Shown: positions 1-11,711, numbered from the stretch's first letter. The stretch: DNA of 64,000 nt from Pseudomonas sp. Bout1 (GCF_034314165.1 NZ_JAVIWK010000001.1:4045001-4109000); one strand, 5' to 3'. Program-made: numbers and translations. The notes: a model not told the origin generated them from the sequence alone.

Positions 1-50
1 TGAACTGCAACCTGGACCAACTCAAAGGTCTACGCACCCTTGGTTATTGA
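1..50 (+). CDS. fapE: C-terminal tail of FapE-like protein (partial)
   Basis: Only the last 15 codons of a reading frame entering from the left edge are visible, ending in TGA at 48-50. The tail reads NCNLDQLKGLRTLGY. It lies 49 bases upstream of a fapF-like gene on the same strand, where fapE sits in the fapABCDEF amyloid operon, so FapE (a minor curli-like component exported with FapC) is the likely identity. The call rests on position and on the Cys-containing tail, not on a domain match. Confidence 0.55.
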   Translation, partial: NCNLDQLKGLRTLGY

Positions 51-81
51 ACTACGCTGTGCCTCGACACTTGCGCATTAG

Positions 82-1413
<1,332 letters not shown>

Positions 1414-1421
1414 ACAGAACA

Positions 1422-1519
1422 CTGCAGGAGCTTGCTCGCGAAAAACCTTAGAGCAACGCGGGGAACCAGAAGCCCCGCGTTATCGTTAACGAATTTCGCG
1501 AACAAGCTCACGCCTACAG
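1422..1519. repeat. REP/REPIN-like palindromic element
   Basis: Outer arms around 1422-1444 (CTGCAGGAGCTTGCTCGCG) and 1495-1519 (ending GCTCACGCCTACAG) are imperfect inverted copies of the common fluorescens-group REP motif. Inside is a perfect 9-bp stem, AACGCGGGG at 1455-1463 with CCCCGCGTT at 1473-1481. It starts 8 bases after the fapF stop, in the gap between two convergent genes, the usual place for such elements. Confidence 0.65.
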
Positions 1520-1525
1520 ACAAGG

Positions 1526-1564
1526 AAAAGCCCCGCAACGATAAGGGTCGTTGCGGGGCTTTTC
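1526..1564. terminator. Bidirectional intrinsic terminator
   Basis: AAAAGCCCCGCAACG at 1526-1540 pairs with CGTTGCGGGGCTTTT at 1549-1563 around an 8-base loop. A T run follows on the plus strand and an A run precedes it, so it can end transcripts both from fapF and from the convergent regulator gene. Confidence 0.85.
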
Positions 1565-1576
1565 GGTTTACCCGCC

Positions 1577-2905
1577 CTAGCGGATCTGGTGTTTGTGCAG
1601 CAACCGGTAGAACGTCGGCCGGGAAACCCCCAGCACACGGGCCGCGACACTCAGGTTGTCGCTGTGCCGGTTGAGCACATCGCACAGCGCCTGGCGTTCG
1701 GCGCGGTGCTTGTAGTCTTCAAGTGTAGCCATCGGCAGCGCAATTGCCTGGTGGCTTTGCAGCCCCAGATCAACAGCTTCGATTTGCCGCCCTTCAGCCA
1801 GCACCAGGCCACGCCGCACGCGGTTGGCCAACTCGCGCACATTGCCCGGCCAGCCGTGCTCGCCCATGGCCACCAACGCGTCTTCGCTGAAGCTGCGAGG
1901 GCGGCGGCCGGTTTCCTGGCTATAGAAGTGTGAAAAATGGTTGGCCAGCATCGCCACATCACCATGACGCTCGCGCAACGGCGCCGTCACCACCTGCAGG
2001 ACATTGAGCCGGTAGTACAGATCTTCCCGGAAGGCCCCCTTTGCAACCGCTGCTTCGAGGTCGACGTGGGTGGCCGCCAGTACGCGTACATCCACCGGGA
2101 TTGGCTGGCTGCCGCCAACGCGCTCGATCTGTTTTTCCTGGAGAAAGCGCAGCAGGTTGGCTTGCAGCTCCATGGGCAAATCGCCGATTTCATCAAGGAA
2201 CAATGTACCGCCATGGGCCGCCTCGATACGCCCGACCTTGCGCTGATGGGCGCCGGTAAACGCACCCTTCTCATGGCCAAACAGTTCGGATTGGATCAGG
2301 TGTTCGGGAATTGCCCCGCAATTGATCGCCACAAACGGCTTGGCGTGGCGCTGGGACTGGCGATGCAAAGTACGGGCAACCAATTCCTTGCCGGTGCCGC
2401 TGTCGCCACGGATCAACACCGGGGATTCAGTGGGTGCCAGTTTGGCGAGCAACTTTCGCAGTTCACGAATGGGCCGGCTATCGCCCAGCAACTCGTGCTC
2501 GGGCTGGCCGGCGGGCGCGCTGTTGCCCTTGCCGCGCAGGCGCGCCATGCCGAAGGCGCGGCCCAGGGTGACCTGCACCCGGGCTACATCAAACGGCAAG
2601 GTATGGAAATCGAAAAACCACTCGCAAACAAAGTCGCCCACGTTTTGCAGGCGCAGCACTTCCTGGTTAAGCACGGCAATCCACTCGGTGCCGCTGCGGC
2701 TGATCAGCTCCTTGACCGCCTCCGGGCGCTCCAGGTGAAACGGCTGCAAGCGCAGCAAACCCACGTCGCAGGAGCGCTCACCCACCGCCTCCAGGGCACA
2801 GCTGTCTACATCCCACCCCGCCGCACGCAAACCGGGCAATAACCCGTGGCAGTCCTCACACGGGTCGACCACAAGCAGGCGACGCTGGGCAGGTGTAACA
2901 ATCAT
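1577..2905 (-). CDS. Sigma-54-dependent transcriptional activator with VpsR-like N-terminus
   Basis: An AAA+ enhancer-binding activator of sigma-54 RNA polymerase. Residues 1-125 form a receiver-like domain of the VpsR type, lacking an obvious two-component phosphorylation site. The AAA+ core has Walker A GDSGTGKE (about 167-174), the sigma-54 contact loop GAFTGA (about 214-219) and Walker B LFLDEIGD. A Fis-type helix-turn-helix closes the protein (LSVAARVLGVSRPTFYRLL). The ATG at 2905 has a good ribosome site (AAGGA, 6 bases upstream). It converges on fapF across a terminator, so it is not in the same operon. A link to amyloid or biofilm control is suggested by position only. Targets are unknown. 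Confidence 0.9.
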   Translation of the reverse strand: MIVTPAQRRLLVVDPCEDCHGLLPGLRAAGWDVDSCALEAVGERSCDVGLLRLQPFHLERPEAVKELISRSGTEWIAVLNQEVLRLQNVGDFVCEWFFDFHTLPFDVARVQVTLGRAFGMARLRGKGNSAPAGQPEHELLGDSRPIRELRKLLAKLAPTESPVLIRGDSGTGKELVARTLHRQSQRHAKPFVAINCGAIPEHLIQSELFGHEKGAFTGAHQRKVGRIEAAHGGTLFLDEIGDLPMELQANLLRFLQEKQIERVGGSQPIPVDVRVLAATHVDLEAAVAKGAFREDLYYRLNVLQVVTAPLRERHGDVAMLANHFSHFYSQETGRRPRSFSEDALVAMGEHGWPGNVRELANRVRRGLVLAEGRQIEAVDLGLQSHQAIALPMATLEDYKHRAERQALCDVLNRHSDNLSVAARVLGVSRPTFYRLLHKHQIR

Positions 2906-3246
2906 GACTATTCCTTGGCGTCAAAATCGTTAAAGTTATTTAAAAACAGATATTTGGAATGCCTGTTGGTTACCCTATCAAGATCTTGACGCGGGCTTTG
3001 TACCGATTCGCTATAAGTCGCGCACGAACGGGTGCTTTCAGTTATCCGGGTGCGGTAAAAGGTCGCGGCACAACTTGCAGGAAGCTTTCAAAATAGCCCC
3101 TTACATGACATTAATCAGGGAAAGTTGAAAAATCTTCTTCTAACATGTGACCCGTACCCGGTGATCGTGCATCAGTACAAGTAACCAGTCGTTAGGCACG
3201 CCCAACCAACGGCTTCACTTGAATGGGCATTTAGAGAGAAGACCCC
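2906..3246. other. Intergenic region between divergent genes
   Basis: This 341-base gap must carry promoters for the sigma-54 activator (minus) and the 86-aa gene (plus). A possible plus-strand pair is TTGACG at 2986-2991 and TATAAG at 3012-3017, but the 20-base spacing is poor. An A/T-rich block sits at 2930-2955. No open frame or convincing structured RNA is seen. Confidence 0.4.
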
Positions 3247-3507
3247 ATGAACGCCCCGCTCCGCATCAACGAAGCTCTTTTGATCGCAGACCGTGCCTTC
3301 CAGCCCTTTCAATGCGTGGCCTGGCACGATGGCAACGGCGCCCTGAGCCTGAGTGTCATCGACCGCACCAATAACCGTATTGGCCGCAAACAGCTGTCTT
3401 GCAGCACTTATTCCGACCCGGCGCAGCTTGAAGACTTGCTCTTGCAAGCCCGCGCCGAACTCGACAAAGATGGCTATCAGTTACAATCCTGGGCAATGCC
3501 CAAGTAA
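3247..3507 (+). CDS. Small conserved protein of unknown function (86 aa)
   Basis: An 86-residue soluble protein with no signal peptide or membrane segment. It begins MNAPLRINEALLIADRAFQ and is fairly acidic and mixed alpha/beta in appearance. A weak purine-rich ribosome site (AGAGAGAAGA) precedes the ATG. It stands alone: the activator is divergent upstream and the HAD phosphatase convergent downstream. It resembles short single-domain proteins found in pseudomonads, but I recognise no function. Confidence 0.7.
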   Translation: MNAPLRINEALLIADRAFQPFQCVAWHDGNGALSLSVIDRTNNRIGRKQLSCSTYSDPAQLEDLLLQARAELDKDGYQLQSWAMPK

Positions 3508-3583
3508 CTGAAAGTGGCCCGGGCGGCACTCAAAAGTGTGCCGCTGGGCCGCGCAGTGTATTCATTCGCACTAACATTTATAG

Positions 3584-3624
3584 GTAGCCCGCAGAGCAAG
3601 TTGCAACTTTACTTAGCGGGCTAC
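3584..3624. repeat. Nested palindrome between convergent genes
   Basis: GTAGCCCGC at 3584-3592 and GCGGGCTAC at 3616-3624 are a perfect 9-bp inverted repeat. Its loop holds a 12-bp perfect palindrome, AAGTTGCAACTT at 3598-3609. A second GC-rich hairpin-like segment lies at 3516-3550. Neither has a classical T tract, so a terminator role is only possible. Confidence 0.5.
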
Positions 3625-3643
3625 TTATTACTGTGCTTGCCAA

Positions 3644-4468
3644 TTAATGGGCCGAGAGAATAAATCGCTCGATGGCTTCCGCCGCCCCGTCATCGACATT
3701 ACTGCCGGTGACCACAGTGGCCTGGCGCTTGACCACTTCCTCGGCCTGGCCCATGGCAATCGACAACCCGGCCACGTGAAACATCGCCGGGTCGTTGCCA
3801 CCATCGCCGATGGCTGCTGTCTGCTCCAGCTGCACACCCAGGTGCGCCGCCAGGGTCTTCAAGGCTTCGCCCTTGTTGGCCTTCATGGCGGTGACGTCGA
3901 GGAACACCGGTTGCGAGCGGGAAACCTGGGCCAACCCCTCGACCCTGGGCTGCAATTGCGCCTCAAGCTCGATCAACAGCTGGGTATTGGTACTGGCCGC
4001 CACAATCTTGTCGACCCGGTCCAGGAACGGCTCAAAACTCTCCACCACAATTGCCCCATAGCCCAGGCCATGTTCCTCACGAACTGCCATCGGCCCACCC
4101 GGATCGCGACGCAGCCAGTCGCCATCGGCAAACAGCCACACCTCTACGTCAGGCTGGGGCGTAAACAATGCCAACGCCACCAACGCCGCTTCTGCCGGCA
4201 AGTGATGGGCCACCAGAATACTGCCGTCGGGATTGACCAGCGTGCCACCGTTAAAGCCTGCTATCGGTACATCGATGCCCAGCGCTTCGACCTGCTGCAT
4301 CATGGCCTTGGGCGGACGCCCGCTGGCCAGGCTGAAAAACACCCCGGCCGCGCGTAACGCGCGAACCGTATCAATGGTGCGTTGGCTGAGGCTGTGATCC
4401 GGATGCAGCAACGTGCCATCCATGTCACTCAACACAAACCGGATAGGTTGACTCGGCAAGTCGCTCAT
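3644..4468 (-). CDS. Cof/HAD-superfamily sugar-phosphatase-like hydrolase
   Basis: A 274-residue haloacid-dehalogenase hydrolase of the Cof type, which dephosphorylates sugar phosphates or similar small substrates in the cytoplasm. Motif I is LSDMDGTLL (residues 13-21), motif II the Ser in SLASGRP, motif III the Lys of MKANKGEAL, and motif IV IGDGGNDPAMF. The ATG overlaps the zwf stop by 4 bases (ATGA), so it is translationally coupled to zwf and gnd. Linkage to the pentose-phosphate genes suggests a sugar or sugar-acid phosphate substrate, but this is inference. Confidence 0.9.
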   Translation of the reverse strand: MSDLPSQPIRFVLSDMDGTLLHPDHSLSQRTIDTVRALRAAGVFFSLASGRPPKAMMQQVEALGIDVPIAGFNGGTLVNPDGSILVAHHLPAEAALVALALFTPQPDVEVWLFADGDWLRRDPGGPMAVREEHGLGYGAIVVESFEPFLDRVDKIVAASTNTQLLIELEAQLQPRVEGLAQVSRSQPVFLDVTAMKANKGEALKTLAAHLGVQLEQTAAIGDGGNDPAMFHVAGLSIAMGQAEEVVKRQATVVTGSNVDDGAAEAIERFILSAH

Positions 4469-5984
4469 CCGAGGCTGTGCCAGGTGTGGCCATCGCGCGC
4501 CAGCAACTCATCGGCCGCCGCCGGACCGTCCTCGCCCGCCTTGTAGGCCTGGATACCGTCATCCTGCTTCCACGCATCGAGGAACGGTTGTACGGCACGC
4601 CAGCCATTTTCGATATTGTCTGCGCGCTGGAACAACGTCTGGTCGCCGGTCATGCAGTCGTAGATCAGGGTCTCGTACCCCGTCGACGGCTGCATTTCGA
4701 AGAAGTCCTTGTAGGCAAAACCCAACTCCACGTTGGCCATGTCGAGGGTCGGCCCAGGCTTTTTCGCCAGCAGGTCAAACCACATGCCTTCATTCGGCTG
4801 GATCTGGATCTTCAGGTAGGTGGGCTTGAGCTCATCAACCTCGGTGTCACGGAACTGCGCATAAGGCGCCGGCTTGAAGCAGATGATGATCTCGGTGTCG
4901 CGGATGCTCATGCGCTTGCCGGTACGCAAGTAGAACGGCACGCCGACCCAGCGCCAGTTGTCTATCATCACTTTGAGCGCGACGAAGGTCTCGGTGCTGC
5001 TGTCGGGTGCAACGTTGGCCTCTTCGCGGTAGCCCGGCAGTTGCTTGCCGCCGACTTCACCGGCGGTGTACTGCCCGCGTACCGAGTTGGCCCGCGCGTC
5101 TTCCAGCGACCAGGGCCGTATGGCCCCGATCACCTTGGCCTTTTCGCCACGTACCGCATCGGCACCAAAGGCGGCGGGCGGTTCCATGGCGATCATTGCG
5201 AGCAACTGGAACAGGTGATTGGGCACCATGTCGCGCAGGGTGCCGGTGTGTTCGAAGAAGCTGCCACGGGTTTCCACGCCGACGGTCTCGGCGGCGGTGA
5301 TTTGCACGTGGTCGATGTAATGGTTGTTCCAGAACGCCTCGAACAGCACGTTGGAGAAACGGCTGATGAGGATGTTCTGCACCGTTTCCTTGCCCAGGTA
5401 ATGGTCGATGCGATAAATCTGCTTCTCGCTCATCACCTTGAGCAGGCAGGCGTTCAGCGCTTCGGCTGTGGCGAGGTCCGAGCCGAAAGGCTTTTCGATC
5501 ACCACCCGGCGGAACGCCTCCGGGGTTTCTTCCAGTAAGCCGGCCGCGCCGAGGCGCTGCACCACTTCGGCAAAGAAACGCGGCGCAGTCGCGAGGTAGA
5601 ACACCGCATTGCCGGTGCCGCTGTCGGCGATTTTCTTGCCGATATCGGCGTAGGTGCCGTCGTCGAGGAAGTCGCCCTCGACATAGCTGATGCCCTTGGC
5701 CAGCTGGGCCCACAACTGTGGGTCCAGGGCGTCTTCACCCTTGCCCTTGACCTTGCTCGCAGCCTCTGTGCGAATAAAGTCTTCGAGTTTCTTGGCGAAA
5801 TCGGCGTCGCTGATGGCGTTGTGGTCAACCCCCACAATGCGCAAGCCGTTGCCCAGCAGCCCGTCACGGCTAAGGTTGTACAGCGCCGGCATCAGCAGGC
5901 GCTTGACCAGGTCACCGTGGGCACCAAACAGAAACAGGGTGGTGGGCGGAGCAGGTTCGGCCTTGAGTTTCTTGCCGTTGGCGG

Positions 5985-5988
<4 letters not shown>
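4465..5988 (-). CDS. zwf: Glucose-6-phosphate 1-dehydrogenase
   Basis: Oxidises glucose-6-phosphate to 6-phosphogluconolactone with NAD(P)+, the entry to the oxidative pentose-phosphate and Entner-Doudoroff routes. The protein is 507 residues, the normal length. The N-terminal nucleotide-binding loop reads [13 protein letters not shown], and the substrate-binding signature is [13 protein letters not shown]. It is the middle gene of gnd-zwf-HAD, with 4-base overlaps at both ends. Pseudomonads often carry more than one zwf. This copy, paired with gnd and not with pgl-eda, is of the second (zwfB) type, an assignment from context only. Confidence 0.95.
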
Positions 5989-6968
<980 letters not shown>

Positions 6969-7236
6969 GTGCTGATGCTCCTTACTACGAATAAATGTGT
7001 GTCACAGTTTATAGCGCAATGAGGCTAATGAGGGTTAGTCCAGAGCGGATCTGCATAGTTTCATGACAAAAAGTGGCCATCCTTTAGCCTTCAGTGCGGA
7101 AAAAGTCACAGCGACCATCAAAAATAAAAAAGTTCCCTTCGCTAAAAAAAGAATTCAGAATTGCCCCGACTGTTGCCGAGGGCCTCGAATCAAGCGCCCT
7201 GGCACCTCGATACACCGGCTATTTGCGAGGCAAGCA

Positions 7237-7413
7237 ATGAGCACTGCACAGATGACCCGTCCACCACAGACCCTCTACGTCAACATTCGTCGCGATGAAT
7301 TGCGTCAATTGAAAGAGGAGCGCGACCAGTTGCAGCAGGAAGTCCTGCGCCTGCGCTCGCACCTGCAAGGCCAGCTCATGCAACCGTCAAGCACCCAGCC
7401 AGCCCTTTGCTGA
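7237..7413 (+). CDS. Short coiled-coil protein (58 aa), DUF6026-like
   Basis: The 58-residue product begins MSTAQMTRPPQTLYVNI, and residues 18-46 form a charged coiled coil (RRDELRQLKEERDQLQQEVL). The ATG at 7237 was chosen over a longer frame because GAGG at 7227-7230 lies 6 bases upstream and the extra N-terminal stretch is AT-rich and non-coding in character. It resembles the DUF6026 family of small pseudomonad proteins; function unknown. Confidence 0.7.
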   Translation: MSTAQMTRPPQTLYVNIRRDELRQLKEERDQLQQEVLRLRSHLQGQLMQPSSTQPALC

Positions 7414-7565
7414 ACCTGCGCTGAACGAACCGTTCAGGAATAACTCACGAAGTTTTCACATCCTCCTCCCGATACTCCCGCCGAATAGGTCCGCCCAACG
7501 CGCGGCGGTCCTCTGCTGCGCGTGTCTTCGCGTGGTGACTGAAAATTATCGGGTTGGAGCGCTGG

Positions 7566-9308
7566 ATGGCGATGTTCAAACGCAGCACTACGTCTGCGAA
7601 AGGTTTTGATTGGGCCGGCCTGGGCTGGATGTTTTTATTCTTCTGGTATTTCTCGGGCATTACCCAACTATTGATCCAACTGACCGGCACCTCCGGTTTC
7701 AGTGGTTTCCGCCAGGCATTCTTCATGAGCGCCCTGTGGTTGGCGCCGATGCTATTGTTCCCGCGGCGTGCGCGCCTGGTGGCCGGCTTGATTGGCGTGG
7801 TGCTGTGGGCCTGCTCCATGGCCAGCCTGGGTTATTTCTTCATCTACCAGCAGGAATTCTCCCAAAGCGTCATCTTCATCATGTTCGAGTCGAACATCTC
7901 TGAAGCCGGCGAATATGCCACCCAATACTTTGCCTGGTGGATCGTGCTGGCGTTCATTGCCCACACTGCCATGTCGGTTTTCCTGTGGACGCGCGTGCGC
8001 CCGGTGTACCTGCCACGTGGCCAGGCCATATTGGCGGCCACCGCCATCGTGATTGCCATCGTCGGTTACCCGCTGGTCAAGCAGATCGCCAAGAGCGAGA
8101 CCATGGAGCTGGCCATCGACCGCTTCGAAACCCGGATCGAGCCGGCGGTGCCGTGGCAGATGATCGTTGCCTACCGCCGCTACACCGAACAACTGGACAA
8201 CATGCAAGGCATGCTGACCAGCGCCAGCAAGATCGCGCCCCTGACCAACCTCAAGGACAGCATGGCCGGCCAGCCGTCGACCCTGGTGCTGGTGATCGGC
8301 GAGTCCACCAACCGCCAGCGCATGAGCCTGTACGGCTACCCGCGCAACACCACGCCAGAGCTGGACAAGCTGCGCGACCAACTGGCGGTTTTCGATAACG
8401 TCATCACCCCGCGCCCGTACACCATCGAAGCGCTGCAACAAGTGCTGACCTTCGCCGACGAAGAAAACCCGGACCTGTACCTCAAGACTCCGTCCATCGT
8501 CAGTGTGATGAAGCAGGCCGGCTACAAGACCTTCTGGATCACCAACCAGCAGACCATGACCAAACGCAACACCATGCTCACGACCTTTTCCGAACAGGCC
8601 GACGAGCAGGTGTACCTCAACAACAACCGCAACCAGAACGCCCGCCAATACGACGGCGACGTGCTGGAACCGTTTGCCAAGGCGATGTCCGACACCGCCG
8701 AGCGCAAATTCATCGTGGTGCACCTGTTGGGCACCCACATGAGCTACCAGTACCGCTACCCGCCGACCTTCGACAAGTTCACCGACCGCCAGGGTGTGCC
8801 TGCCGGGGTCAGCGACGACCAGTTGCCAACCTATAACAGCTATGACAACGCGGTGCTGTACAACGACTTCGTGGTGTCGAGCCTGATCAAGGATTACGCC
8901 AAGACCGACCCCAACGGCTTCCTGCTGTACCTCTCAGACCACGGTGAAGACGTGTTCGACTCGGCCGGCCACAATACCCTGGGCCGCAACGAAGCCAAGC
9001 CGACCGCGCCGATGTACACCATCCCGTTCATGGCCTACGCATCGCCCAAGTGGCGTGAAAGCCATGACTGGAGTTTTGCCGGCGACTTGCAGCGGCCCTA
9101 CATCAGCTCGCAGTTGATCCATACCTGGGCCGACATGGCGGGCTTGAGCTTCGATGAACTGGACCACAGCAAGAGCCTGGTCAGCGACAGCTTCAAGCCT
9201 CGGCCACTGCTGATTGGTGACCCGTATGGCCGCCAGCAAAAACCCCTGATCGACTTCAGCCTGCTCAAACCGAAGAAAACCGACGCGGCTGACGTGGTCG
9301 CCAAGTAA
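7566..9308 (+). CDS. cptA: CptA-like phosphoethanolamine transferase
   Basis: Inner-membrane enzyme that moves phosphoethanolamine from phospholipid to lipopolysaccharide. Five hydrophobic helices occupy roughly the first 170 residues, followed by a periplasmic alkaline-phosphatase-like domain. The catalytic Thr lies in VIGESTNRQRMSLYGY, and metal-ligand segments include LYLSDHGEDVFD and GHNTLGRNEA. The length of 580 residues fits the CptA (YijP) branch. The ATG at 7566 is preferred because GGAG at 7556-7559 is 6 bases upstream; a TTG at 7554 is possible. The branch assignment (inner core versus lipid A) is less sure than the family. Confidence 0.85.
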   Translation: MAMFKRSTTSAKGFDWAGLGWMFLFFWYFSGITQLLIQLTGTSGFSGFRQAFFMSALWLAPMLLFPRRARLVAGLIGVVLWACSMASLGYFFIYQQEFSQSVIFIMFESNISEAGEYATQYFAWWIVLAFIAHTAMSVFLWTRVRPVYLPRGQAILAATAIVIAIVGYPLVKQIAKSETMELAIDRFETRIEPAVPWQMIVAYRRYTEQLDNMQGMLTSASKIAPLTNLKDSMAGQPSTLVLVIGESTNRQRMSLYGYPRNTTPELDKLRDQLAVFDNVITPRPYTIEALQQVLTFADEENPDLYLKTPSIVSVMKQAGYKTFWITNQQTMTKRNTMLTTFSEQADEQVYLNNNRNQNARQYDGDVLEPFAKAMSDTAERKFIVVHLLGTHMSYQYRYPPTFDKFTDRQGVPAGVSDDQLPTYNSYDNAVLYNDFVVSSLIKDYAKTDPNGFLLYLSDHGEDVFDSAGHNTLGRNEAKPTAPMYTIPFMAYASPKWRESHDWSFAGDLQRPYISSQLIHTWADMAGLSFDELDHSKSLVSDSFKPRPLLIGDPYGRQQKPLIDFSLLKPKKTDAADVVAK

Positions 9309-9357
9309 CGCCCGCGCACCGACGGCTTCAGCGTGCAATGCGCTGAAGCCGGCAACA

Positions 9358-9381
9358 TACAGATAAGAATTACTCTCATCA
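9358..9381 (+). promoter_or_regulatory. Fur-box-like sequence upstream of siderophore receptor
   Basis: GATAAGAATTACTCTCATC matches the 19-bp Fur consensus at about 12 positions by eye. It sits about 80 bases before the receptor start, as expected for iron-repressed transcription. The match is moderate. Confidence 0.45.
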
Positions 9382-9410
9382 AAAGCCTAAAGTACGCAAT
9401 TCCCCGCCGT

Positions 9411-9436
9411 CTTTAAATCGCATGCTCAATTTAAAG
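9411..9436. promoter_or_regulatory. Perfect inverted repeat before TonB receptor gene
   Basis: CTTTAAAT at 9411-9418 and ATTTAAAG at 9429-9436 are a perfect 8-bp inverted repeat with a 10-base centre, ending 20 bases before the receptor ATG. It could be an operator or a 5' UTR hairpin. Confidence 0.5.
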
Positions 9437-9456
9437 ACAACAAGGAATTCGCTGCG

Positions 9457-11694
9457 ATGCTAGCGCCCATTACCCGCTCCATAACCTTGACCCTGGGGCT
9501 TTTCAGCGCCGGCATGAGCCCGGACTTGCTGGCTGACGAGCCTTATCAGGAAACCGAAGAAACCGCCGAGGCGCTGGAGTTGGCCAGTACCCGCATCACG
9601 GCGGCCCATCTCGGCTCCGACACCGAAGGCACCGGCGCCTACACCACCGGCGCCATGAGCACCGCGACACGCTTGAACCTCTCGATCAAGGAAACCCCGC
9701 AGTCCGTCTCGGTCATCACCCGCCAGCAGATGGATGACTTCAAGCTCGCCACCTTGAGCGAAGTGATGAACCAGACCACCGGCGTGGTGGTACAGCGAAA
9801 TGATTCCGAACGCTTCAACTTTTATTCGCGCGGCTACGCCATCCAGAATTTCCAGATCGATGGAATGCTCAACACCTTTACCGGGCTGAAGTCCGACTCC
9901 GACACCATCATCTATGACCGCATCGAAGTGGTACGCGGCGCTACGGGCTTGACCACCGGTGCCGGCGACCCCTCGGGCACCATCAACATGGTACGCAAAC
10001 GCCCTGCCGCCGAATGGGCAGCCAAAGTCGGCACCAGTGCCGGCAGCTACGACAACTACTACAGCTACGTCGATGTGGGCGGCCCCCTGGCCTTCGACGG
10101 GCGCCTGCGTGGCCGCACAGTACTGGCGTACCGCGACAGTCAATCCTTTCGCGACCGTTATGCCCTTGAGCGAAAGGTAGGCTACGGCATTCTCGAAGCC
10201 GACCTGAGCGACAGCACCGTACTGGCAGTCGGTTATGACTACCAGGACAAACAGGTCCAGGGCGCAACCTGGGGCAGCGTGCCGTATTGGAACGCGTCAG
10301 GTGGCAAGGCCAACTTGCCACGCTCCAACAACATCACCACGCCCTGGAGCAACTGGCCACTCACCGACCGCACCACCTTCGCTACCCTGGACCACACACT
10401 GGCCAATGATTGGCGCTTCAAGGCCGCCTACACCCACCGGGAAAGCGAAACAGACGGCAAGGTCTATTACGGCGGCAACGGTTACCCGAACGCCGACCGC
10501 AGTGGCATCAGCGCCTACAGCAGCCATTTCGCTGGCAAAGATAAAATGGATGCGGTGGACTTCAACGTCGCGGGCTCCTATTCGTTATTAGGACGCGAGC
10601 ATGAGGCCATGGTCGGCTACGGCCAGGCGCGTCACCGCGACTCCTCGCCCTACATTATTGGCGACAGGCCCGATAACTACCTGCACATTCCAGACTGGAA
10701 AGACACCGGAGGCATCCCCGAGTTTGCCGATGAAACCACCGGCATGGATTCGAGCACCGGCAGCACCTATCAAAAAGCCGGTTACCTGGCTACGCGCCTG
10801 AGCCTGAGCGACGACTGGCATGCGGTACTGGGCAGCCGCTACGGCTCCTGGAAGTCCAGCAGCACCCAATATGCCTACGACGAGGACCGGCAACTCAAGA
10901 GCATCCGCAACAGTCGCCAGACCCAAAGTGACGTCTGGACGCCCTATGCCGGGTTGCTCTACGACATCAATCAGGATTTCACCGCCTACGTGAGCTACAC
11001 CGACATCTTCAAACCGCAAACGCAAAAGGATGTCAGCGACAAATACCTCGAACCGATTGTGGGCAAGAGCTATGAACTGGGCCTCAAGGGCAGCCTGTTG
11101 AACGATCGGCTGACCCTTTCGGGCGCGGTGTTCCGCACGATTCAAGACAACGTGGCCGAGCTTGATGACTCGGTTCCTTTAGGGCCAAACGGCGAGGAGT
11201 ATTACACGTCCGGCGGCAAGGGTAACAAGGTGCAGGGCTTCGAAATGGAAGCTGCAGGCGAAGTGATGCCTGGCTGGAACGTAACCGCCGGTTATACCTA
11301 CACCCACTCCGTGAATGGCGAAAAAGAGCGCAACAACACCACCCAACCCCTCAACCTGCTGCGCACCTCCACCACGTATCGCCTGCCCGGCGACTGGCGC
11401 GCGCTGACGGTAGGTGGCGGTGTGAATTGGCAGAGCGACATCTATCGCTATGCCCGCCGCCCGGTGGGCCGTAACGCGGATGGCAGCTTCATAACCCAGA
11501 GCACGGCAATCCGCCAGCAGGCCTATGCCCTGGTCAACCTCATGTCGCGTTATGAGTTCGACAAGCACCTGTCTGCCTCATTGAACGTAAACAACTTGTT
11601 TGATACGAAATATTACAACAACGTCGGTTTTTACAACGGCGTTTATTGGGGAGACCCGCGCACCGTAACGCTGGCACTGGACTGGCAGCTTTAA
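9457..11694 (+). CDS. TonB-dependent siderophore receptor (FhuE/FpvA superfamily)
   Basis: Outer-membrane receptor importing a ferric siderophore with energy from TonB. It has a signal peptide (cleavage about residue 27, after LLA), then a plug domain containing KETPQSVSVITRQQMDDF and VRGATGLTTGAGDPSGTINMVRK, and a 22-strand-type barrel ending in LALDWQL. No N-terminal STN signalling domain is present and no fecI/fecR pair is adjacent, so sigma-factor signalling is unlikely. At 745 residues it is normal for hydroxamate-type receptors. A Fur-like site and a palindrome lie upstream. The siderophore cannot be told from sequence. The stop is followed by a hairpin at 11712-11740. Confidence 0.9.
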   Translation: MLAPITRSITLTLGLFSAGMSPDLLADEPYQETEETAEALELASTRITAAHLGSDTEGTGAYTTGAMSTATRLNLSIKETPQSVSVITRQQMDDFKLATLSEVMNQTTGVVVQRNDSERFNFYSRGYAIQNFQIDGMLNTFTGLKSDSDTIIYDRIEVVRGATGLTTGAGDPSGTINMVRKRPAAEWAAKVGTSAGSYDNYYSYVDVGGPLAFDGRLRGRTVLAYRDSQSFRDRYALERKVGYGILEADLSDSTVLAVGYDYQDKQVQGATWGSVPYWNASGGKANLPRSNNITTPWSNWPLTDRTTFATLDHTLANDWRFKAAYTHRESETDGKVYYGGNGYPNADRSGISAYSSHFAGKDKMDAVDFNVAGSYSLLGREHEAMVGYGQARHRDSSPYIIGDRPDNYLHIPDWKDTGGIPEFADETTGMDSSTGSTYQKAGYLATRLSLSDDWHAVLGSRYGSWKSSSTQYAYDEDRQLKSIRNSRQTQSDVWTPYAGLLYDINQDFTAYVSYTDIFKPQTQKDVSDKYLEPIVGKSYELGLKGSLLNDRLTLSGAVFRTIQDNVAELDDSVPLGPNGEEYYTSGGKGNKVQGFEMEAAGEVMPGWNVTAGYTYTHSVNGEKERNNTTQPLNLLRTSTTYRLPGDWRALTVGGGVNWQSDIYRYARRPVGRNADGSFITQSTAIRQQAYALVNLMSRYEFDKHLSASLNVNNLFDTKYYNNVGFYNGVYWGDPRTVTLALDWQL

Positions 11695-11711
11695 GCGCTA
11701 CCCAGCTGAAC

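Noticed and set aside
9457..11694. FecA-type signalling receptor working with an ECF sigma factor
   Set aside because: No N-terminal STN domain follows the signal peptide, and no sigma/anti-sigma gene pair is adjacent.
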